A stretch of 24,002 nt of DNA from the NCBI GenBank assembly GCA_039199225.1, contig JBCCSZ010000093.1, positions 1 through 24,002 of the forward strand, in the 5' to 3' direction. The DNA is from JBCCSZ01 sp039199225 (GTDB lineage: Bacteria > Bacteroidota > Bacteroidia > Chitinophagales > Saprospiraceae). Below are positions 20,710-24,002 of the stretch, in pieces. How positions within the stretch are numbered: position 1 is the stretch's first letter; the number at the start of each line of letters is the position of its first letter. The notes under the pieces are model-generated. The model searched no databases. It saw only the letters and a program-made list of their open reading frames with translations, and had not been told where the DNA came from. The translations under genes and the position numbers were made by a program.

Positions 20710-21270
20710 TCATAAAAGTGAAAAGGCAATGAAGGCTGCCACAATTACCACTGCCAAGACCACGAAGATAATGAATTGCGAATTACTGCGATAGCTATTG
20801 AACAACAGCTCCATCGTATCGCGCCATTCCAATCGACGAGCAATGTTCTCGCGAGCCATGACGAAATACTTGCGTTGGTGGCTGCCGTGTTTTTTTAGAA
20901 TGAAAAAATCCCGGTTGAGAAAAGCCAAATCAAACAGCTCACTGGTCACGACAGCATCATCGGCCAGCCGTTCAAGAATCATCGTATTGGAGCGGGCGAG
21001 CAATTGCCACTGCCCCTTGCTGATGTTGCCATCCATCGAAAGAAGGTACTCGTTCTCCGCGCGAAAAATGTGAAGGACATCCTCGTGAAACTGATCGTCA
21101 TCCCGTATTTCTTTCCACCTTGTTTCAAGGTAGTATTCATGCTCCCGGAGGTCTTCCGACCAGGCGCGAATCAGCGGAAGGATGTAATCTAGGTATTGGT
21201 CCAGGGTCTCGAGCCGGGGCAGCTCAAGGCTAAAGGAGCGAAAAAGCTTATCTATAAATTGACTTTCCAA
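20710..21270 (-). CDS. Unknown protein with a C-terminal membrane anchor
   Basis: I do not recognise this protein. It has 186 residues, largely helical and charged, with many acidic and aromatic residues (for example LREHEYYLETRWKEIRDD at 41-58). It ends in a single hydrophobic segment (about 164-186, FIIFVVLAVVIVAAFIAF) right at the C-terminus, the layout of a tail-anchored membrane protein with the bulk in the cytoplasm. No Cys pair or catalytic motif is evident. The start is a TTG at 21268-21270: an in-frame stop lies nine codons upstream, and the first in-frame ATG is near residue 79. It is downstream of crtZ by 95 nt on the same strand. Confidence 0.7.
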   Translation of the reverse strand: MESQFIDKLFRSFSLELPRLETLDQYLDYILPLIRAWSEDLREHEYYLETRWKEIRDDDQFHEDVLHIFRAENEYLLSMDGNISKGQWQLLARSNTMILERLADDAVVTSELFDLAFLNRDFFILKKHGSHQRKYFVMARENIARRLEWRDTMELLFNSYRSNSQFIIFVVLAVVIVAAFIAFSLL

Positions 21271-21365
21271 ACGTCCGTGTGTTGATCTTCTCGGCTAATT
21301 TAATATTTCGCCTTCAATCTATCATCAAACATTAGGTTTTTAACGAATGAAAAACCGGAATTGAT

Positions 21366-21854
21366 TCATGCAGAATCCAGGGATTTTTTCCACTCTTTAC
21401 GTGCCTTAAAATATTTTCTGGAGACCACAAGAAGACCAAAGGACTCACAACCTTCCTTGGTTTGTTTGGCATGATGCGCGCCATGCGCCCGAAGAATGGC
21501 TCTGGAGTAACGTCCATCCAGCTGACTGAACCACTTGAAGCGGCGGTGGATGTATACGTCGTGTATGAGGAAGTAAATCAAGCCGTAAATGGAGATACCC
21601 ACACCGACAAAGAAAATCCAGAACTGCGGTGTCATTGAACCAATCATGTATGAAGCGGCACTGGGAATGGCAAAAACGAGAAAAAACAGATCGTTCTTTT
21701 CAAAGAAACCGTCCTTTTTATGATGTGGTAGATGGTGGTCTGCATGCCAGGACCATAAAAAGCCATGCATAATATACTTATGCGCAAACCAAGCCACAAA
21801 TTCCATGATGCAGACCGTCGCTATCGTAACTAAACTGTAGACAAGAATATTCAT
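21366..21854 (-). CDS. crtZ: Carotenoid 3-hydroxylase (beta-carotene hydroxylase)
   Basis: The product is 162 residues, the usual length of CrtZ, a di-iron membrane enzyme that adds a 3-hydroxyl to beta-ionone rings. All four histidine boxes are present: His25-x4-His30 (HKYIMH), His37-x2-HisHis (HADHH), His98-x4-His103 (HDVYIH) and His124-x2-HisHis (HGAHH). Hydrophobic segments flank them (about 5-23, 55-72 and 78-97). It starts 38 nt after the cruF-like gene on the same strand and no promoter is visible between them, so they are probably one operon. Confidence 0.93.
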   Translation of the reverse strand: MNILVYSLVTIATVCIMEFVAWFAHKYIMHGFLWSWHADHHLPHHKKDGFFEKNDLFFLVFAIPSAASYMIGSMTPQFWIFFVGVGISIYGLIYFLIHDVYIHRRFKWFSQLDGRYSRAILRAHGAHHAKQTKEGCESFGLLVVSRKYFKARKEWKKSLDSA

Positions 21855-21892
21855 CTATGATGCCTTTTATTTATTTTCTTAAGCTGTAAAAG

Positions 21893-22558
21893 CTACCAAT
21901 TTAACCCCAAAATCCAAAAGAAAGCGAACTGTAGTAGTAACAGAACGAATGCCACTTTGTTTTTGGTTTGACTTTCTATCCAGAAAAAGCAAGCAAATTG
22001 TATAAGTGACACCAAAAACCAACCGATATAGTTTTGCATAGGGATTATATTGCCTTCCCAGGACCAAAAATCATAATGCATGGCCACAGGCTCTATCAGC
22101 ACGTCGAGACTAACCATGAGGATGGCCCCCATCAAAACCTTTAGCCCCCATAGCGCCCGAGGCATAAACTGATTGACCGACGTTCCGACGCAATAAACCA
22201 GCATGACCCAATTGACGCCAATCATCAGAGGCGTCTCTTGCACTTGCCAACCTAATACAGGACCGTAACCATAATCGCCGAACAACTGACCAGTTTGGAC
22301 ACCATACACCTCTGCCAAAAAACCGATGGTATAGCAGGCGATCAATAACAAAACGGTAGCTATGGACCAACGAGGGTGAAAATACAATACAATTCCCAAT
22401 GAAATCAACAAATTGAGGGGGGTCAACAATAAAAACTGATCGTGTACATTGAACAGCGTACCCAAAACGCCCACGGTATATAGAATGATTAGAACGCCGA
22501 TGGCTACATCGGAACGATTCCCAAGGATGGGTTTAATGGAAGATACTTGCTCGCTCAT
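21893..22558 (-). CDS. cruF: CruF-like carotenoid 1,2-hydratase family membrane protein
   Basis: The product is 221 residues and strongly hydrophobic, with about seven membrane segments. The segments GFLAEVYGVQTGQLFGDYGY, GWQVQETPLMIGVNWVMLVY and LDVLIEPVAMHYDFWSWEG are the marks of the DUF422/CruF family, whose studied members hydrate the psi end of carotenoids to give a 1-hydroxyl group. The ATG overlaps the TGA of the upstream desaturase by 4 nt (ATGA), so the two are translationally coupled. The exact substrate is inferred from its neighbours CrtD and CrtZ. Confidence 0.85.
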   Translation of the reverse strand: MSEQVSSIKPILGNRSDVAIGVLIILYTVGVLGTLFNVHDQFLLLTPLNLLISLGIVLYFHPRWSIATVLLLIACYTIGFLAEVYGVQTGQLFGDYGYGPVLGWQVQETPLMIGVNWVMLVYCVGTSVNQFMPRALWGLKVLMGAILMVSLDVLIEPVAMHYDFWSWEGNIIPMQNYIGWFLVSLIQFACFFWIESQTKNKVAFVLLLLQFAFFWILGLNW

Positions 22559-24002
22559 ACGTTTTGGGTCAAATTATTGGTGACTAATTCATCTGTTATT
22601 TTGGCGGATAACAAGCAAAGGGGAATACCACCACCTGGATGAACGCTACCACCGCAGAAGTAAAGGTTTTTCAATCGCTGAGAGAAGTTGGGATGCCGTA
22701 AGAAGGCAGCAAAGCGATTGTTGGAACTGGTCCCGTATAAGGCTCCCAGATGAGACGAGGTTTTGCGTTGGATGCTCCTGGGGTCCAGGATGGCTTGACA
22801 TTCGATCAGTGGTTCGATGTCCACCTGCAATTGCCGCTTCAGCTTGCTCAGTATGTTCTTTCGGGCCGTTTGGATGAGTGCATCCCAATCCTGGCCGCTG
22901 TCATAAGGAACATTTATCATCGTAAACCAATTTTCGCAACCCTCTGGAGCGTCCGTTGGTTCGTGCTTTTTTGTGATGTTGATGTAAACAGTTGGATCAT
23001 CATATACGCGGCCACTGTCCAACTCTGCGAACTCCTGCTTGTAGTCCTCACTAAAAAAGATGTTGTGTAGGTCCAGCTGAGGAAAGCTTTTTTTGATGCC
23101 CCAATAAAAGATCAGCGCAGAGGTAGACTTTTCCAGTCGGAGTCGTTTTTCCGGATGCGGAATGTCGGGGAGCAATTTTCGATAGGTAAACCAAATATCC
23201 ATATTGCTGATGAGTAAGTCGAAGGGATGATACCCCTTGTCTGTATGAATACCTGTAGCTGTTTTACCTTCCAGCTCAATTTTTTGAACCGCTTGCTTGA
23301 AATGAAATTGTACTCCTAGGTCGACAGCCAATCTATATAAGCCCTGCGTGATGGCATGCATGCCGCCTTTTGGGAAGAACGCCCCAATGTGGTGCTCGAA
23401 GTGTGGGATGATGTTCAATAACCCAGGAACCTTGTAAGGGTTGGAGCCATTGTAGGTAGCGAAGCGATTGAAGAGTTGTACCAGCTTGGGGTGCTTGAGT
23501 CGCTTTTCGTTCACATCGTTCATACTGCTGAAGATGTCCAAGCGAGGAATTTTTAGTACGGCCTTTGCGACCTCCTTATTGGTCCAAGTAGACAATCGGT
23601 GGAGCGACTTTTCCAGAAATATCTTTCCACAAGCATCGTACTTAAAGCGGCTGTCTTCCAACAAGTTTAAAACTGCCTGGGAGTCTATGCCTAACTTTGA
23701 TTCGATTTCCTTGCAAAAAGCGTCCACATCGCTGAACGCCTTCAGAAAGGTACCATCCTCCCAGAAATAATGGCAGACAGTTTCCAGCCTTTGATACGCA
23801 AAATAATCTTCTATGGGTTTGCCCGCCAGTCGATACAGCTCCTCTATGTACATGGGCATGGTGAATAGAGAAGGACCAGCATCGAAGCGATAGCCTTCCA
23901 TTCGGATTTCGGACAGCTTACCGCCCGGATAGCTGTTGGCTTCGTAGACTTCCACCTGAAAACCCTTTGTAGCCATCCGGATGGCACTGGCAAGGCCGGC
24001 AA
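22555..24002 (-). CDS. crtD: Carotenoid desaturase, CrtD-like (5' end outside window)
   Basis: About 481 residues are visible. The frame runs off the right edge, and the codons before the Met at 23976 read AGLASAIR, part of the FAD-binding Rossmann motif, so the true start is beyond 24002. The family is CrtI-type FAD carotenoid desaturases: VEVYEANSYPGGKLSEIRME near the start and YFCGGSVHPGGGIPLCLLSA near the end. YRFDAGPSLFTMP and HPGGGIPLCLLSAK resemble the 1-hydroxycarotenoid 3,4-desaturase (CrtD) branch of Bacteroidota more than the phytoene desaturase branch, which typically reads FDMGPSWYWMP. The CruF neighbour supports CrtD. CrtI is the alternative. Confidence 0.72.
   Translation of the reverse strand, partial: AGLASAIRMATKGFQVEVYEANSYPGGKLSEIRMEGYRFDAGPSLFTMPMYIEELYRLAGKPIEDYFAYQRLETVCHYFWEDGTFLKAFSDVDAFCKEIESKLGIDSQAVLNLLEDSRFKYDACGKIFLEKSLHRLSTWTNKEVAKAVLKIPRLDIFSSMNDVNEKRLKHPKLVQLFNRFATYNGSNPYKVPGLLNIIPHFEHHIGAFFPKGGMHAITQGLYRLAVDLGVQFHFKQAVQKIELEGKTATGIHTDKGYHPFDLLISNMDIWFTYRKLLPDIPHPEKRLRLEKSTSALIFYWGIKKSFPQLDLHNIFFSEDYKQEFAELDSGRVYDDPTVYINITKKHEPTDAPEGCENWFTMINVPYDSGQDWDALIQTARKNILSKLKRQLQVDIEPLIECQAILDPRSIQRKTSSHLGALYGTSSNNRFAAFLRHPNFSQRLKNLYFCGGSVHPGGGIPLCLLSAKITDELVTNNLTQNV

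Noticed and set aside
21335..21356. GGTTTTT/AAAAACC inverted repeat between crtZ and the unknown gene as a terminator
   Set aside because: On the - strand the 7-bp, mostly A/T stem is not followed by a T-run but by TAATGTTTGATG, so it is too weak to call. A TAATGTTTG nearby resembles the -7 element but has one base too many.
1..24002. Mobile elements, CRISPR arrays, phage, defence or toxin-antitoxin systems
   Set aside because: No transposase, integrase, spaced repeats or small two-gene toxin-antitoxin pair was seen. The gene order is conserved core chromosome throughout.

Overview
The window is a chromosomal segment from a member of the Bacteroidota, most likely an environmental, pigmented lineage such as the Saprospiria or a relative. 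Four things point there. The ribosomal proteins S14, S4 and L36 are zinc-free forms. Most genes have an A/T-rich stretch instead of a Shine-Dalgarno sequence before the start codon. Several promoters match the phylum's -7 consensus TAnnTTTG. Finally, the gene order rplQ-carA-eno, and a carotenoid cluster with CruF- and CrtD-like enzymes, fit the phylum. The genus is inference only.

Positions 2-16742 hold one long + strand translation locus: the 3' end of fusA (EF-G), then the S10 block (rpsJ rplC rplD rplW rplB rpsS rplV rpsC rplP rpmC rpsQ), the spc block (rplN rplX rplE rpsN rpsH rplF rplR rpsE rpmD rplO secY), map, infA and the alpha block (rpmJ rpsM rpsK rpsD rpoA rplQ). It is bounded by a strong terminator after fusA and another after rplQ. 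Promoter-like -7 elements before rplP and infA suggest it is expressed as several overlapping transcripts. Nearly every gap longer than about 35 nt holds a short stem-loop. The strongest structures are a possible H-type pseudoknot before rplQ, an 11-bp hairpin before rpoA, a 14-bp long-range stem enclosing the secY-map gap, and a leader before rplC that pairs away a GGAGG sequence.

Positions 16801-20695 (+ strand) hold metabolic and division genes: carA (glutamine-hydrolysing subunit of carbamoyl-phosphate synthase), eno (enolase) only 4 nt downstream, a small FtsB/DivIC-like division protein with its own promoter-like element, and sucD (succinyl-CoA ligase alpha subunit). A bidirectional terminator closes this part.

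Positions 20710-24002 are on the - strand. Read in that direction they hold a CrtD/CrtI-family carotenoid desaturase (5' end outside the window), a CruF-like carotenoid hydratase overlapping it by 4 nt, the carotenoid 3-hydroxylase crtZ, and then an unrecognised tail-anchored membrane protein with no ATG start. The set CrtD + CruF + CrtZ predicts a monocyclic hydroxylated carotenoid of the saproxanthin type.

No gap exceeds 160 nt. There are no rRNA or tRNA genes, insertion sequences, CRISPR arrays, prophage or defence genes that I can see. Protein content is mostly ordinary. The less-explained material is the RNA structure between genes and the one unknown protein.
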